A DNA stretch of 64,000 nucleotides from the NCBI GenBank assembly GCA_964023275.1, contig OZ029928.1, forward strand, positions 248,001-312,000. Reading direction: 5' to 3'. Below, piece after piece: positions 1 through 9,615 of this stretch. The DNA is from Norana najaformis (Eukaryota > Annelida > Clitellata > Crassiclitellata > Hormogastridae). The notes under the pieces are model-generated. The model worked only from the letters and a program-made list of their open reading frames with translations. It was not told the origin of the DNA and ran no database searches. Made by a program: the position numbers and the translations under genes. The first letter of the stretch is position 1. Every line of letters begins with the position of its first letter.

Positions 1-268
1 AACATTTTTCCGATAAGATCACTTATTAGTTCTTGACTTTCCAGAGTAAGAAGTCTGGCATTCTACTTGTAGACCTAAATTAAAACTAAATTCGATAGTA
101 TGAGACAGCAGATGGCAACGAAAAGAATGTGAACAAGAGGTGCACTAGACAAGTGGTTGAGCTATGTGTCATGTCTACTTCTTGGTTCTAGACATCAAGT
201 CAACGCTTGTGATGAATAAAGCTGACGTGGGCAAATAAATGACAAGTAATTAACACGCCTTACTTTAC

Positions 269-604
269 CATTCCTATGATATGCAATGCCATACTGACGA
301 ACCTTTATGAAGATTGTTTCATCACTATTTGAATTGAAACAAATCCATTCTTCGGAGGAATTTATGTCTGGCGTTGCGTAGAATTCCATTTGAAGTCCAG
401 GAAGGCTTTCGTGATATTTTCGTATTCTTTGTATCCATCAATAACAACTCCGACGTTTATGTCGACTCTCTCCTTTCCAGTTGGACCAGCTTTTGTCTGC
501 GTAATATAAGAGCTGTCACCCAGTACCTCGAGAAATTCCTCCAGAATATTCATTCGTGGCATAACGCACGACATCTGACAACCATTTCCAGCCGAGTTGC
601 ACGG
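269..604 (-). CDS. Gene D exon: TIG domain end, frameshifted
   Basis: The acceptor TCTTTCAG precedes an open frame from 604 containing PCNSAGNGCQMSCVMPRM and VDINVGVVIDGYKEYENI. This frame stops at 362-364. A second frame overlaps it from about 389 (EFYATPDINSSEEWICF) and runs to a good donor AATG/GTAAAG at 269. Together they read as one exon with a single 1-base frameshift. I cannot tell a real lesion from a sequencing error. Confidence 0.5.
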
Positions 605-2321
605 CTGAAAGATGTACAACGCATAATTAAATGAAATCGTGCCAGGTCAGTTCATTTTAAAATGGAACACTGGAATATATAAGGAAATCATACAGTTTTC
701 CATTTCTTTGACGCACCATTCAATGTCATATACTTTTGTCACAAGGGATCGTCTGCATGGAAACTGCAGATCATAATAATTGCAGACAAATCTCTCGAAT
801 ACACCAACTGCATGACAACCAAATCGCACTCGCTGTGGCCTGTAACGATACGGTTAATGTGGCCTCCTTCTTCCGCTCGGTCATAATATGTAAATTGTCC
901 AAAAATTGTCTGCCTTTAGACAAAAACCAATGTATTTTTTTCAAACAAACACTTTTACATCACACAGTTTACATTGAAATGCCGAGTTTTAGTGCGCTGT
1001 ATAGACGTACATGATATCCTGTTTCGATTTTAGACTAAAGTGTTTAATTCGTCTCGAAATTAGTCTCGTTCTTTAGCAAAAATGAATCTGCATGTAGTAC
1101 GAATACTACTCAGATGTCAGTCGTGTGTGCAATTTCCTTAGACTATACGTGTCTGCGAGAAACTGTCATAGGAGGCCTTCTCCAGCTACGCGAGCAGATG
1201 ACTTTTTCATTATATTAAAACTTAATGTAAAGCTAGATAGGAGCACCTCTGATAATTTCTCAAAAGGCGCTAAATGAATTCCTAGACACGTACATGCCAT
1301 TAAGCCAAGTTAGTACCTCATAAGTGGTCGTTGATGTTGAATTGAGTTCGGCATATCGGAATACGTTGACTGCAGCCTGGACGAGTTGATTTGCCACAGA
1401 ATTCAAGTAATTTCCAATCACAGTCACAGACATTCCGACACTGAAATGCGGTAAATATGTATGGTTTCTCGGCAACGATACACACGCAGTAAAGCCATGT
1501 GGGGCACTGTGAACGATTGATTAGAATGCTCGGCTTGTAACGTGGAGGGACGGTCTCTGTGTAGAGACTTTGACCAAGTCCTTCACTCACAGTTGCTCAG
1601 CGCCATCGATTGATGCTTAGTCATGAGATAGTAGAGCTTCTTAATGCAGAAATTATAGTAATTGTATCGTTTTTTCTGTTTTGTTTATATCCTAAATCTA
1701 TTATGTACCAACTTCTTACTGAATATTAAATCTCTGGCTTTTTAGCTTATTATCTTTAACGCGTTTGGTCAGTGATTACGGATTCGTCTCTGTGTAACGA
1801 CCGGGCCAAGTTGTTTGCGCACACGTGCCTATTTTGCTCAAGCAGTATAACTTGGTAGCAGCTTAAGCTGGGAAGCGAACGACAAGTCCTGCTATGCATT
1901 GACCCTGGGTCCAGCATCTTGGGATTTGTCCTTTGGCGGCAAAGGGGACAAGAAAGGATACGAGCGCCTCCCCAACGTCTTAATTGTGGAATGCGGGATA
2001 CTTTACTTTTTTCACCTAAAATAGCAATCATTAAAGTAAAACTATAAAGCCAGAAATTTCTAGAATAAAAAACATTTCCAGCAAATTTAATTAAAAGAAT
2101 CCAGAAGAGAATGAATAAACGCAGAAGTTTCTAATTAGCCTTACGTTGCAATGAATTTTTTCGGAGCGATGTCTGTGATGTTAGGATTTGCTCCATAAGT
2201 GAATGATTCGCTTGTATTTACGACAACTAAACCTGGCGAAAACTTTATGCGTATCATCAGCGGTTCTCCGATCAAAGACTCATTCGTAGGCGGCATTAGA
2301 ATAGCAAGACTATCATTTGAT
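269..2321 (-). CDS. IPT/TIG-domain receptor gene D, three internal exons
   Basis: Read on the minus strand, exons 2321-2145, 1440-1317 and 604-269 join in phase (2-2, 2-0, 0-1) with GT/AG signals at each junction. The joined reading has features of IPT/TIG immunoglobulin-like folds as found in plexins, MET-type receptors and fibrocystins. A domain ends in FTYGANPNITDIAPKKF, and the next one starts VGMSVTVIGNYLNSV and continues across the next junction to CQMSCVMPRMN and DINVGVVIDGY. Several NxS/T sites suggest an extracellular location. The last exon has a 1-base frameshift near 365-390, so this is a decaying gene, an assembly error or a mis-called exon end. Exons before 2321 and after 269 were not found: upstream is LINE DNA and the 3' part lies off the window. 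Family assignment is from motifs; the exact receptor class is unknown. Confidence 0.6.
605..1316 (-). other. Intron of gene D with an L2-like tail remnant
   Basis: Short open frames occur (for example 647-829 on the minus strand), but none fits the phase 0 junction between the flanking exons, which already join in frame. Positions 1228-1275 resemble the C-terminal end of the L2-like LINE found intact at 38085-38150: shared CACCTCTGATGA-type core followed by GGCGC. Confidence 0.4.
1317..1440 (-). CDS. Gene D exon: TIG domain core
   Basis: A 124-bp exon, phase 2 in and 0 out, acceptor GCATTTCAG and donor GAG/GTACTA. It supplies VGMSVTVIGNYLNSV, the typical G-x-T/S-V-T-V-x-G-x-x-L opening of IPT/TIG domains, then an N-glycosylation-rich stretch. 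A homologue at about 16890-17025 has lost both splice sites. Confidence 0.6.
1561..1620 (+). repeat. L2/MIR-tail-like repeat core, copy 1
   Basis: Contains CAAGTCCTTCACTCACAG followed by TTGCTCAGCGCCATCGATTG. The same core occurs at about 15510, 27456, 37102 and reversed at 42037-42096. It resembles the GACCTTGGGCAAGTC segment known from L2/MIR tails. Confidence 0.5.
1770..2000 (+). repeat. SINE-like repeat, copy 1 (degenerate)
   Basis: Shares ordered blocks with 27011-27310: an ACCGGG block followed by AAGTTG, a CACACGTGCCT block, a CAAGTCC block and a GCGCCTCC block. Spacing is kept but the sequence is diverged. It may be a non-autonomous retroelement; no target duplication was identified. 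Confidence 0.4.
2145..2321 (-). CDS. Gene D exon: end of one TIG domain and start of the next
   Basis: A 177-bp exon, phase 2 in and 2 out. The acceptor follows a T-rich run ending TTTAG and the donor is AAC/GTAAGG. It encodes 58 full codons with the closing strand of a TIG domain (SFTYGANPNIT) and the DIAPKKF linker that opens the next one. A decayed homologue lies at 17190-17365. Confidence 0.6.
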
Positions 2322-2429
2322 CTAAATTAAAAATTACAAAACATATCTATATTACCAGCAGCATGACGATTGTTTTTATTATTGTTTCATTGATACGTAA
2401 TAGCATGGCGTTTTCCTTAACTCGTTCAA

Positions 2430-2950
2430 AGGTTTATGAAACTCTGTCCAATCACTTTATTTAAAATCAGTCCTCATACCCCAAACCTCTCTCATTACTC
2501 ACCTATCATTATTGTCTGTCCGAGGTTGTGTCTAAACTACGCTGTTATGCTGATCGAGTGTTTTCTGTTGCTGGAATTAAATTTTGGAACTATCCTCCTG
2601 CATCTACGTCGAAGACGTGGGAGCCAGATTCTCTGTCAAAATAGATTCAACATGATCTTCTTCCATTCCTGTCGCTCTTGTCCAACCGTTTGGTTCTGGA
2701 AGGTTTCTACCATTCTTCTAAAAACGTTCCATTCTGTTTCCTTGCTTTAAGCGTGATGGACTGGATCCATTCGATAGGATCAAAATCTCCCGACCAATAT
2801 CTAGCGTTACATTCTTGTCAAAGTTTCATGAAAAAAATTGTTGATTCTAATTGACATAGTTGCATATTCTAACAATTTGTTCCCTGTCGCTAAATCTGGT
2901 TTCAGGGAAAACCATTCCACTAAGTCCCTCTTAATTTTCCTGCTTTCGTA
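2430..2950 (+). mobile_element. L2/CR1-like LINE fragments, rearranged
   Basis: Around 2545-2600 one frame reads YADRVFSVAGIKFWN, the C-terminal RAFSVAGPxLWNSLP-type motif of L2/CR1 LINEs. Around 2755-2945 other frames give LDPFDRIKISRPISSVTFLS, then FPVAKSGFRENHSTKSLL, which belong near the N-terminal side of reverse transcriptase. C-terminal sequence therefore precedes N-terminal sequence, so at least two fragments abut. Frames are broken and nothing is functional. Confidence 0.6.
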
Positions 2951-2953
2951 TAG

Positions 2954-5288
2954 TGGACGTGGGAATCACCAGATGGACAAACAAAGAACATGATTGACTT
3001 CATACTGGTTGGTAACAGATGGAAGAACGGGGTGACAACATGTAGAACCTTCTCCAAACCAGATATCAATTCGGACCATAAATTGGTTATGGCTGGTTTT
3101 AAAATCAGGCTAAGAACAGTCCGGAAGGAAGCGATCAACAAGAGATTTGACACGGAGAAACTGAAGGAGACGGAAGTAAGGCAAAAATACAGCAACTTGT
3201 TGAATGATAGATGGAGACAGACAAAGGTAGACGAACTGCAAACGGTGGAGAGCATTTGGAAAAAGATTAGAGAGATTTATACGGAAACAGCGGAAAGAAC
3301 AATGGGATATAACAGAAATCAGCCGAGAAAGCCGTGAATTTCCAGAGAGGTCTTGGAAATGAGCGAAAAACGAAGAGACATGAGACCAACAAGAACAAAC
3401 AGCGAGGAAAACAAAAAGAGATACAACAAGATCACAAAGGAAATCAAGAGGAAGGCTAAAGAGTGTAAGGAGAACTGGTTGGAAGAAAAATGTAACGAAC
3501 TAGAAAGGAACGCAAAAACACAGCGAACAGATAAACTTTTCCAGGCAGTGAAAGAAATATGTGGCACGTTCAAGTCAAGAACTACGGCAGTGAGGGATGG
3601 AGAGGGACATATATTGGAGGATAGAGAAAAAATTAAGAAGCGATGGAAACATTATTATGAAAAATTATACAATGAGCAAAACCCGGTGGATGCGACGGTT
3701 CTATCTGAGATACCGACCTGCAATGGACATGCAGAGATGGAGGATATACTCAGAGAAGAGGTGACATGGGCAATAAGGGGACTAAAGAAGAAGAAAAGCC
3801 CAGGAGAAGATAATATCACGGCGGAGATGATACAGGCCAACGAAGGATGCTCAGTAGAAATGCTACATACATTATGTAACATGATATACCATGAAGGAAG
3901 CTGCCCTAGAGATTGGGGAAAGGCGATCATAATACCTATTTACAAGAAAGGAGACATGAAGGATTGCGGAAATTACAGAGGTATCAGCTTGCTGAGCAAT
4001 CCAGGAAAGGTGTATACTAGGGTGCTGCAACAGAGGCTGAGAAAGCATGTAGAAGAGGTGATAGCCGAAGAACAAGCGGGTTTTAGAGCTGGGAGAGGTA
4101 CGATAGACCAACTGTTTGTGGTAAGACAATTATCTGAAAAGTTTTTTGAAAAAAACAAGACGCTATACAACAACTTCATAGACTTTCGACAAGCATTTGA
4201 TAGCGTATGGGGAGAGGGCCTGTGGCAAGTGCTGAGACATTTTGGAGTACCGGAGAAGTTGGTGAGGCTGCTAGAGGACCTGTACAGCAAACCAATCAGT
4301 GCTGTGAGAGTGGATGGAGAATTGACAGAGTGGTTCAGGACGGTTGTGGGGGTAAGACAGGGTTGCGGGTTATCACTGGATCTGTTCAATCTGATCTTGG
4401 AGGCTGTGATGAGCCTGGCGTTGAGTGACACAGAGGAGGGAGTAAAGGTGGGAGGGAAGATCCTCAATAACCTCAGATTTGCAGATGATATAGACCTAGT
4501 AGCAGAGAGCAGGTTATATCTGCGGGACCTGACCAACAAGGTGGACTCCAGCAGCAAGAGGCTGGGACTCAGAATCAATGCACAGAAGACCAAGACGATG
4601 ACAGTGGGGAAAAGAAATGAGGTACTGGATATTAGATTAGGAGGAGAAAAGTTAGAACAAGTGACAGAGTTTGTATATCTAGGAGGGCTTATTACAGAAG
4701 ACGCCAGATGTACAAGAGACATCAAAAGAAGAAGTACTCTGGCATGTGCAATGTTCGGCAAGCTAAATAAAATCTGGAGAGACAGGAATATATCAACGAG
4801 AACCAAGATGAAGCTGTATGAAACCTTGGTCATACCAGTACTACTGTATGGCTCAGAATGCTGGTGTCTGAGAAAAGAAGATGAGAGGAAACTTTTGGCG
4901 ACGGAGATGAGCTGGCTGAGAAGAATAAAGGGCAGGAGTAGAAGAGAAAGGATCAGAAACGAGGTGACTAGGAGAGAACTGGGACAAGAAGAAACACTCA
5001 TTCATAGAATAAGGAAAAAAACACTAAAATGGCTAGGACATGTGATGAGAATGGACAATAACAGATTACCATCAATGGCTTTAAATGGATATATAGAAGG
5101 AACGAGGAGCAGAGGAAGACAACAGAAGACATGGATGGACAACATAAGAGAAGATCTGGAGGGAATGAAAATAAGCATGAGAGAAGCAAGGGACAAGATC
5201 AGCGTCAGAGAACAGTGGAGACGACAGGTTGAGGACTCATCGTCGCGGTGGCCTGAGGGAGGAGAAGCAAAGAAGAAGAAGAAGAAGC
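2954..5288 (+). mobile_element. RTE-like non-LTR retrotransposon, 5'-truncated
   Basis: Starts inside an APE-type endonuclease (TWESPDGQTKNMIDFILV, then INSDHKLVMAG) and continues in the same frame into a full reverse transcriptase and C-terminal region. It ends in a short GAA/AAG run (5266-5288), the kind of simple 3' tail typical of RTE-type LINEs. The endonuclease N-terminus is missing. The only break in frame is TGA at 3335-3337. The clade is inferred from motifs, and no convincing target duplication was seen. Confidence 0.8.
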
Positions 5289-5323
5289 GTCTATTACACG
5301 GTCCATTGCGACATTCATGTTAA
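3359..5323 (+). CDS. LINE endonuclease/reverse transcriptase ORF
   Basis: Non-LTR reverse transcriptase that would copy its RNA at a nicked target. The first ATG is at 3359, but the same frame is open from 2954 apart from TGA at 3335-3337, so this ATG is probably internal rather than the true start. Visible in order: basic linker; SPGEDNITAEMIQ; GNYRGISLLS; AEEQAGFRAGRGTIDQ; IDFRQAFDSVWG; VGVRQGCGLSLDLFNLILEA; the catalytic FADDIDLVAES (near 4470-4510); then a C-terminal region with LKWLGHVMRMDNNRLP and RSRGRQQKTWMDNIREDL. The frame has no stop before the (AAG)n tail, so it reads through the tail and ends in flanking DNA at 5323. The native stop may have been lost or may lie in a longer tail. 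Confidence 0.8.
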   Translation: MSEKRRDMRPTRTNSEENKKRYNKITKEIKRKAKECKENWLEEKCNELERNAKTQRTDKLFQAVKEICGTFKSRTTAVRDGEGHILEDREKIKKRWKHYYEKLYNEQNPVDATVLSEIPTCNGHAEMEDILREEVTWAIRGLKKKKSPGEDNITAEMIQANEGCSVEMLHTLCNMIYHEGSCPRDWGKAIIIPIYKKGDMKDCGNYRGISLLSNPGKVYTRVLQQRLRKHVEEVIAEEQAGFRAGRGTIDQLFVVRQLSEKFFEKNKTLYNNFIDFRQAFDSVWGEGLWQVLRHFGVPEKLVRLLEDLYSKPISAVRVDGELTEWFRTVVGVRQGCGLSLDLFNLILEAVMSLALSDTEEGVKVGGKILNNLRFADDIDLVAESRLYLRDLTNKVDSSSKRLGLRINAQKTKTMTVGKRNEVLDIRLGGEKLEQVTEFVYLGGLITEDARCTRDIKRRSTLACAMFGKLNKIWRDRNISTRTKMKLYETLVIPVLLYGSECWCLRKEDERKLLATEMSWLRRIKGRSRRERIRNEVTRRELGQEETLIHRIRKKTLKWLGHVMRMDNNRLPSMALNGYIEGTRSRGRQQKTWMDNIREDLEGMKISMREARDKISVREQWRRQVEDSSSRWPEGGEAKKKKKKRLLHGPLRHSC

Positions 5324-5645
5324 CATATTCTCCATTCTCTTTGGTGTAACTGGCAAGCCGCTTGACCGGCTACGATCCTTTGTGCATGAGCTCACATCCT
5401 GCATCGTATTTGGGTCTTTTCAATGCGCTGAGCTCCCAGTCACTTTTTCTGTTGAACCGCCAAGGCTCTTCCACAATCTGCTCGCACTGCTGGGTCCTTA
5501 GTGTCTTTCCGTCCTCCACTCAAGACGCTATTGTTTCAGTGTGCTTGTCATCCTTAGGCTGCTATTTTGCCAACTAGAAATTGACCGGATTTGGAATCTG
5601 TTTTGGAGTGCTATCGATAGACGCCTAGTGCATCATTAAATGACG
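5300..5645 (+). mobile_element. L2-like LINE 3' end, degenerate
   Basis: Follows the RTE tail directly. Broken frames resemble LINE C-termini, and the end carries a CTATCGATAGACGCCTAGTG core that recurs in variant form at 18520-18560 and 42780-42825. Assignment rests on that shared tail. Confidence 0.35.
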
Positions 5646-6192
5646 CTATAGAAGATTAGTTTAGGTTATATTACAACAAATAGCAGACCACTTCATTGTA
5701 ATGCGCTTTCCTACATTACGAGTCATTTCATAGCCAGGTGCAAAATTATTCGACCCGTTAAAACTTAAATGTTTGCCACTAGGAACAATAATAATCATTA
5801 TCAATAGAGTGTATTAACCATCTGAGTATGACAAGGTATAGGCTTGTGTTATAGACTAGCCTTTCTCTGTATATTATTGAAGCTTTAATATTGACACCAA
5901 AATAGACGGCAATGACGTTTAGATTTGTTTGCGACTATCCCACAATTGTTATGTCTACTTCCGTTCCTCCAGAAATCGATCCGTGAGATGGTTTAGCCTT
6001 CCACGTTAGGTTGTTGACCATAGACATCATCGATGATGGGACTAGCAATTATTGCATATATATATTAATGTAAAACCTTGTAGTTTAAGAAAGAATGTTG
6101 TTACATAATAGAAATGACATATTTAAAACATTGAATATTAAGCACCAACACTTTTAACTTTGCGTTGGTGACCTGACCCAGTGCATTGATTG
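5646..6192. other. Intergenic, nothing recognised
   Basis: AT-rich with no open frame of note and no repeat I could match. The last four bases (ATTG, 6189-6192) may be the target duplication of the transposon that follows. Confidence 0.4.
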
Positions 6193-6446
6193 CACAGGTC
6201 AACATAGAAATCGTTACTGACTGGAAAAGGCCCTAATGTGTAGCATCTTGGTGTGCTGAACACGAATATAACCATAAAAAATTTTTATTGGCTCTCGTTT
6301 TGAAAATATTTCATATAGTTCATTTTTTATGTTTCACCATGTAAATTTATGCAGTAGGACTGCGACAATATCCTAAATAAGTCTAGAATGATGTAATATT
6401 CCACCTCATTGCATAATCCCATCATGGACACATCATGCACAGTTGA

Positions 6447-6527
6447 TTACGTCATTTTCTGATGCAATGTAAAACTACAGCCAGTCGGCTGCTGACGTAA
6501 GATGACGTCAGCAGTGTACTATATAAA
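6447..6527 (+). promoter_or_regulatory. Internal promoter: bZIP sites plus TATA box
   Basis: TATATAAA at 6520-6527 lies about 115 bp before the ORF start. Just upstream are a palindromic CRE, TGACGTCA (6503-6510), and two near-CRE sites, TGACGTAA (6493-6500) and TTACGTCA (6447-6454). The block is kept in copy 2. The site names are established CREB/ATF motifs; activity is inferred. Confidence 0.65.
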
Positions 6528-6642
6528 GCGAGTCGGAACGGTTGAGCATTTACAATATTACAGACTTTGTGCGAGACAGTTTAAGTTACTGTTTTATAAA
6601 ACTATTATTACTTTATCCATTTCGATACAATACAGAACAGTA

Positions 6643-8334
6643 ATGCCTCGGAAGTGCGTAAATACTGTGGACAACTTTTGTTACATTTGTGGGGAAGTGA
6701 CATTTGCCAACCAGAAGAAAAGTATCACTTATCAAGTCAAGAAGGCATATCATGCTTACTTCGAATCCAATTTTGGTGACCACGACAAGCCATGGGCCCC
6801 GCATATATGCTGTGCTACATGTACAACACAGCTTTCACAGTGGTTGAATGGCAAAAGACCATCAATGCCGTTTGCAGTTCCCATGGTGTGGAGAGAGCAA
6901 AGCAACCACGTAGATGATTGTTACTTCTGCTTGGTTCCTCCTCTTTCCGGTGGAATAACGAAGCAAAAGAAGTCGACAATAGTCTACCCAAACATTCCGT
7001 CAGCATTGAGACCAGTTCCACATGGTGATGGACTTCCTATTCCAGAACCTCCAGCAGAATATATTTTCCTTGATTCATCTGATGAGGACAAGGGTGAGCC
7101 GACATGTTCTTCTCCTGGTCCGTCAGCGTGCAGTGATCCCGATTTTCACTGTGGTGCATCATCAACTCCACACAGAATAACACAGGAAGAACTAAATGAC
7201 CTTGTTCGTGATTTGGACTTATCCAAAAACAAGGCAGAATTGCTAGGATCAAGACTCCAACAATGGAATCTTCTAGAAGAAGATGTCACAATTACTTCAT
7301 ATAGAAAGCGCCATCAGCAGTTGGAACCTTTCTTTATGAAGGAAGGTAATCTGGTATTCTGTTCCAATATTGACGACCTCATGAATGCCTTACAGATCAC
7401 TCATGACCCACAAGAATGGAGACTCTTTGTAGACTCTTCAACACTGAGTCTTAAGGCTGTGCTTTTGCACAATGGAAACCGTCTTCCATCTATTCCATTA
7501 GCGCATGCTGTCCACATGAAAGAGACATACGATAACCTAAAACAGCTACTGCATTCCATTGACTATAACAGGTACAAATGGCACCTGTGTGGTGATTTGA
7601 AGGTAGTTGCCATTTTAATGGGACTGCAGCAAGGATATACAAAATATATGTGTTTCTTGTGTGAGTGGGATAGCCGAGCAAGAGAGTTGCACTACGTGCG
7701 GAAGGAATGGACTCCCAGACAAAACATGGCAGTTGGACAGAAGAATATCCAGCACCCAGCTCTGGTCGAGGCTCACAAAATCCTACTACCACCCCTTCAC
7801 ATCAAACTAGGTTTGGTGAAGAACTTCGTGAAAGCCATGGACCGCACTTCGCCAGCTTTCCGATACCTGCATGAAAAATTCCCTCGACTCAGCGAAGCAA
7901 AGATTAAAGAGGGAGTTTTTGTGGATCCTCAGATTAGAGAACTCTTCAAAGATGACCGCTTCAACAACTTGCTGGAGGGTGATGCGAAACAAGCATGGAA
8001 TGCTTTTCGTCTAGTGTCTACAGACTTTCTGGGGAATGTTAGGGCAGAAAACTACAAGGAACTAGTAGAAGACATGCTCAAGCAGTACCAGAAATTTCGC
8101 TGCAATATGTCTCTGAAGATGCATTTCCTTCATTCCCATCTGGATTTCTTCCCTGACAACTGTGGTATGGTTAGTGACGAACATGGCGAACGTTTTCATC
8201 AAGATATCGCAGCAATGGAGCAAAGGTACCAGGGAAAATGGTCCACTATAATGTTGGCTGACTACTGCTGGACACTCCGCAGAGATGCTCCCGAACAGCT
8301 GTACAAGAGACAGGCAAAAAAATCTAAGAACTAG
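6643..8334 (+). CDS. Putative DDE transposase with N-terminal zinc-finger-like region
   Basis: 563 codons from ATG 6643. An in-frame ATG at 6502 overlaps the CRE and precedes the TATA box, so 6643 is preferred; it also aligns with the starts of copies 2 and 3. Visible parts: C13-x2-C16 and C57/C58/C60 (zinc-binding-like), C93-x2-C96, an acidic patch near 145-150, and a C-terminal domain with D264 (LFVDSS), D318 (CGDLKVV), C337-x2-C340 followed by EWDSR, H386 (LPPLHIKLG), H494/H497/H499 (MHFLHSHLD) and E516 (DEHGERFHQD). This order fits an RNase H-like DDE transposase with a Cys/His insertion; the residue assignment is inference. The protein resembles a multi-copy family of uncharacterised invertebrate proteins. 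No introns. Confidence 0.75.
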   Translation: MPRKCVNTVDNFCYICGEVTFANQKKSITYQVKKAYHAYFESNFGDHDKPWAPHICCATCTTQLSQWLNGKRPSMPFAVPMVWREQSNHVDDCYFCLVPPLSGGITKQKKSTIVYPNIPSALRPVPHGDGLPIPEPPAEYIFLDSSDEDKGEPTCSSPGPSACSDPDFHCGASSTPHRITQEELNDLVRDLDLSKNKAELLGSRLQQWNLLEEDVTITSYRKRHQQLEPFFMKEGNLVFCSNIDDLMNALQITHDPQEWRLFVDSSTLSLKAVLLHNGNRLPSIPLAHAVHMKETYDNLKQLLHSIDYNRYKWHLCGDLKVVAILMGLQQGYTKYMCFLCEWDSRARELHYVRKEWTPRQNMAVGQKNIQHPALVEAHKILLPPLHIKLGLVKNFVKAMDRTSPAFRYLHEKFPRLSEAKIKEGVFVDPQIRELFKDDRFNNLLEGDAKQAWNAFRLVSTDFLGNVRAENYKELVEDMLKQYQKFRCNMSLKMHFLHSHLDFFPDNCGMVSDEHGERFHQDIAAMEQRYQGKWSTIMLADYCWTLRRDAPEQLYKRQAKKSKN

Positions 8335-8545
8335 TCTATGACCTGGTTTTTACAAATATTAACTGTAAGTGTATCACTATTGGCATGCATTGTGCGATAT
8401 AAAATTACTTCATTTCAGATTACAAAAAAACTAGAGCCAATTCGGCATTTTCACTGTCATATTCGTGTTCAGCACATACAAATTGATAAGAACTGACTAA
8501 TTTCATTTCAGTAACATGACTTTTGTAAAAATTTGTTGTCCAGTA

Positions 8546-9126
8546 ATTGCCAATAATATCAGTTCATAATTTCTGTAGCCAAGCAAATACAGTATGCAGC
8601 CCACATGCGAGGCCGTGCTTTAAGGATATCGCCATTTGACACGGATTGTTCCAGGGAATTATATTATTGCATAAGCCATCAATTTTGCTTCCAAATTTTA
8701 AACTTAAACTCCAAGGCAAACGAATGCATCTTAAGGCAACAAAACTACATTGAACAGCTACAGTCTGATGAAGAAAGTTCTTAGCGATGGTCTTTATCAT
8801 TATCATTATCACTATCATTAGTTAGAAACTCCTTTCGCACCGGTTTCTCATGGACAAGACACATCATCCAATGGGGCACCAAATACAAGCTGCAGCCAGG
8901 TCATATATTTAGTCCACTAAAACTGAGAAGCAGTCGATATTACTTGACGCACCGAGATTGACAAGAGCTGAAAGACAACCATATTAAGAACCTGCCAGCG
9001 TACCAGGCAGTAACGGTGCAATTATTCTAACCTGGTGAAATAATTTTATGAGACAAACTACACCATGAACGTAAACTATTCAAAGTGGCGCACAGCAAAT
9101 GCACAGTTGTTTTAAGAGTCATATCG
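8546..9126. other. Intergenic, nothing but a short ATT/ATC run
   Basis: A TCATTATCATTATCACTATC run lies near 8795-8818. No gene or repeat was recognised otherwise. Confidence 0.4.
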
Positions 9127-9615
9127 AGAGTCTTTCTGCAGTAGACTATCTTGTCTTCGTTTCTATACCCTGTCGTCCATATCCGGAAGGTGACTTCTAG
9201 GATCCCAGGCAGAACCTGGTTAAATGTGAAAGCCTGAGGCCAATCCTAGTCGTCGAAGTGAATCGTCTGCCAACCAGTAAGGTACCTGTGCATTTCCATG
9301 AAGAGTTTGTTAGAATGTAACCATCGTCCGTCGAAGCCAGAATACCACCAGCTACCTGCAAATCTTTTCCTTGAATGCCAATTACGGTTGCATTGCAAGG
9401 CGGCTCGAATGGTCTGGTTTCTCCGAGTTGTTTGCATTTGTTAGATTGGTCATTTCGACTCCACCTATGTACAAGCGCATAATGTCATCTACCGTTGCTG
9501 TCAGGTTCCGCGGCTTACAGTATGTGGCGTTGGCATCAACTGCATAATACAGGAAAAGGCAGCCAACACCTGCGAAACAAAAGAATGTTTTCCAAGAAAA
9601 ATGCAGCAAATTCAC
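9127..9615 (-). pseudogene. Jelly-roll exon A, decayed paralogue of gene B exon 1
   Basis: Homologous along its length to 23220-23735. It keeps the leader (SWKTFFCFAGVGCLFLYYAV) and RLYIGGVEMTNLTN. Breaks: a 1-base deletion just after that motif shifts the frame, further small deletions occur in the middle, and the splice donor reads CTCG/ATATGA where gene B has CTAG/GTATGA, so the GT is lost. No EGF, membrane or tail exons were found downstream on this strand, where a LINE and transposon copy 1 now sit. It is almost surely non-functional. Confidence 0.75.

Larger units (their letters stand above)
6193..8545 (+). mobile_element. CACTGG-type TIR DNA transposon, copy 1 (intact ORF)
   Basis: Begins CACAGGTCAACATAG and ends TTTGTTGTCCAGTA, an imperfect inverted repeat of the consensus CACTGG(T/A/C)CAACA seen at the ends of copies 2 and 3. 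The boundaries are also where similarity to copy 2 (29598-31948) stops on both sides. Flanking ATTG at 6189-6192 and 8546-8549 could be a 4-bp target duplication. The element holds its own promoter and one uninterrupted ORF. CAC-initiated ends and short target duplications suggest the CMC (CACTA/Mirage/Chapaev) group or a relative, but the superfamily is not settled. Confidence 0.8.

Noticed and set aside
647..829. Cys-containing minus-strand frame between gene D exons
   Set aside because: Not phase-compatible, and gene D exons join in frame without it.
3973..5001. 342-codon minus-strand frame
   Set aside because: Shadow of the purine-biased LINE coding strand; low-complexity Ser/Leu composition and no domain.
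6502..6642. N-terminal extension of the copy 1 transposase from ATG 6502
   Set aside because: It overlaps the CRE, lies upstream of the TATA box and is absent in copy 3; ATG 6643 is the shared start.
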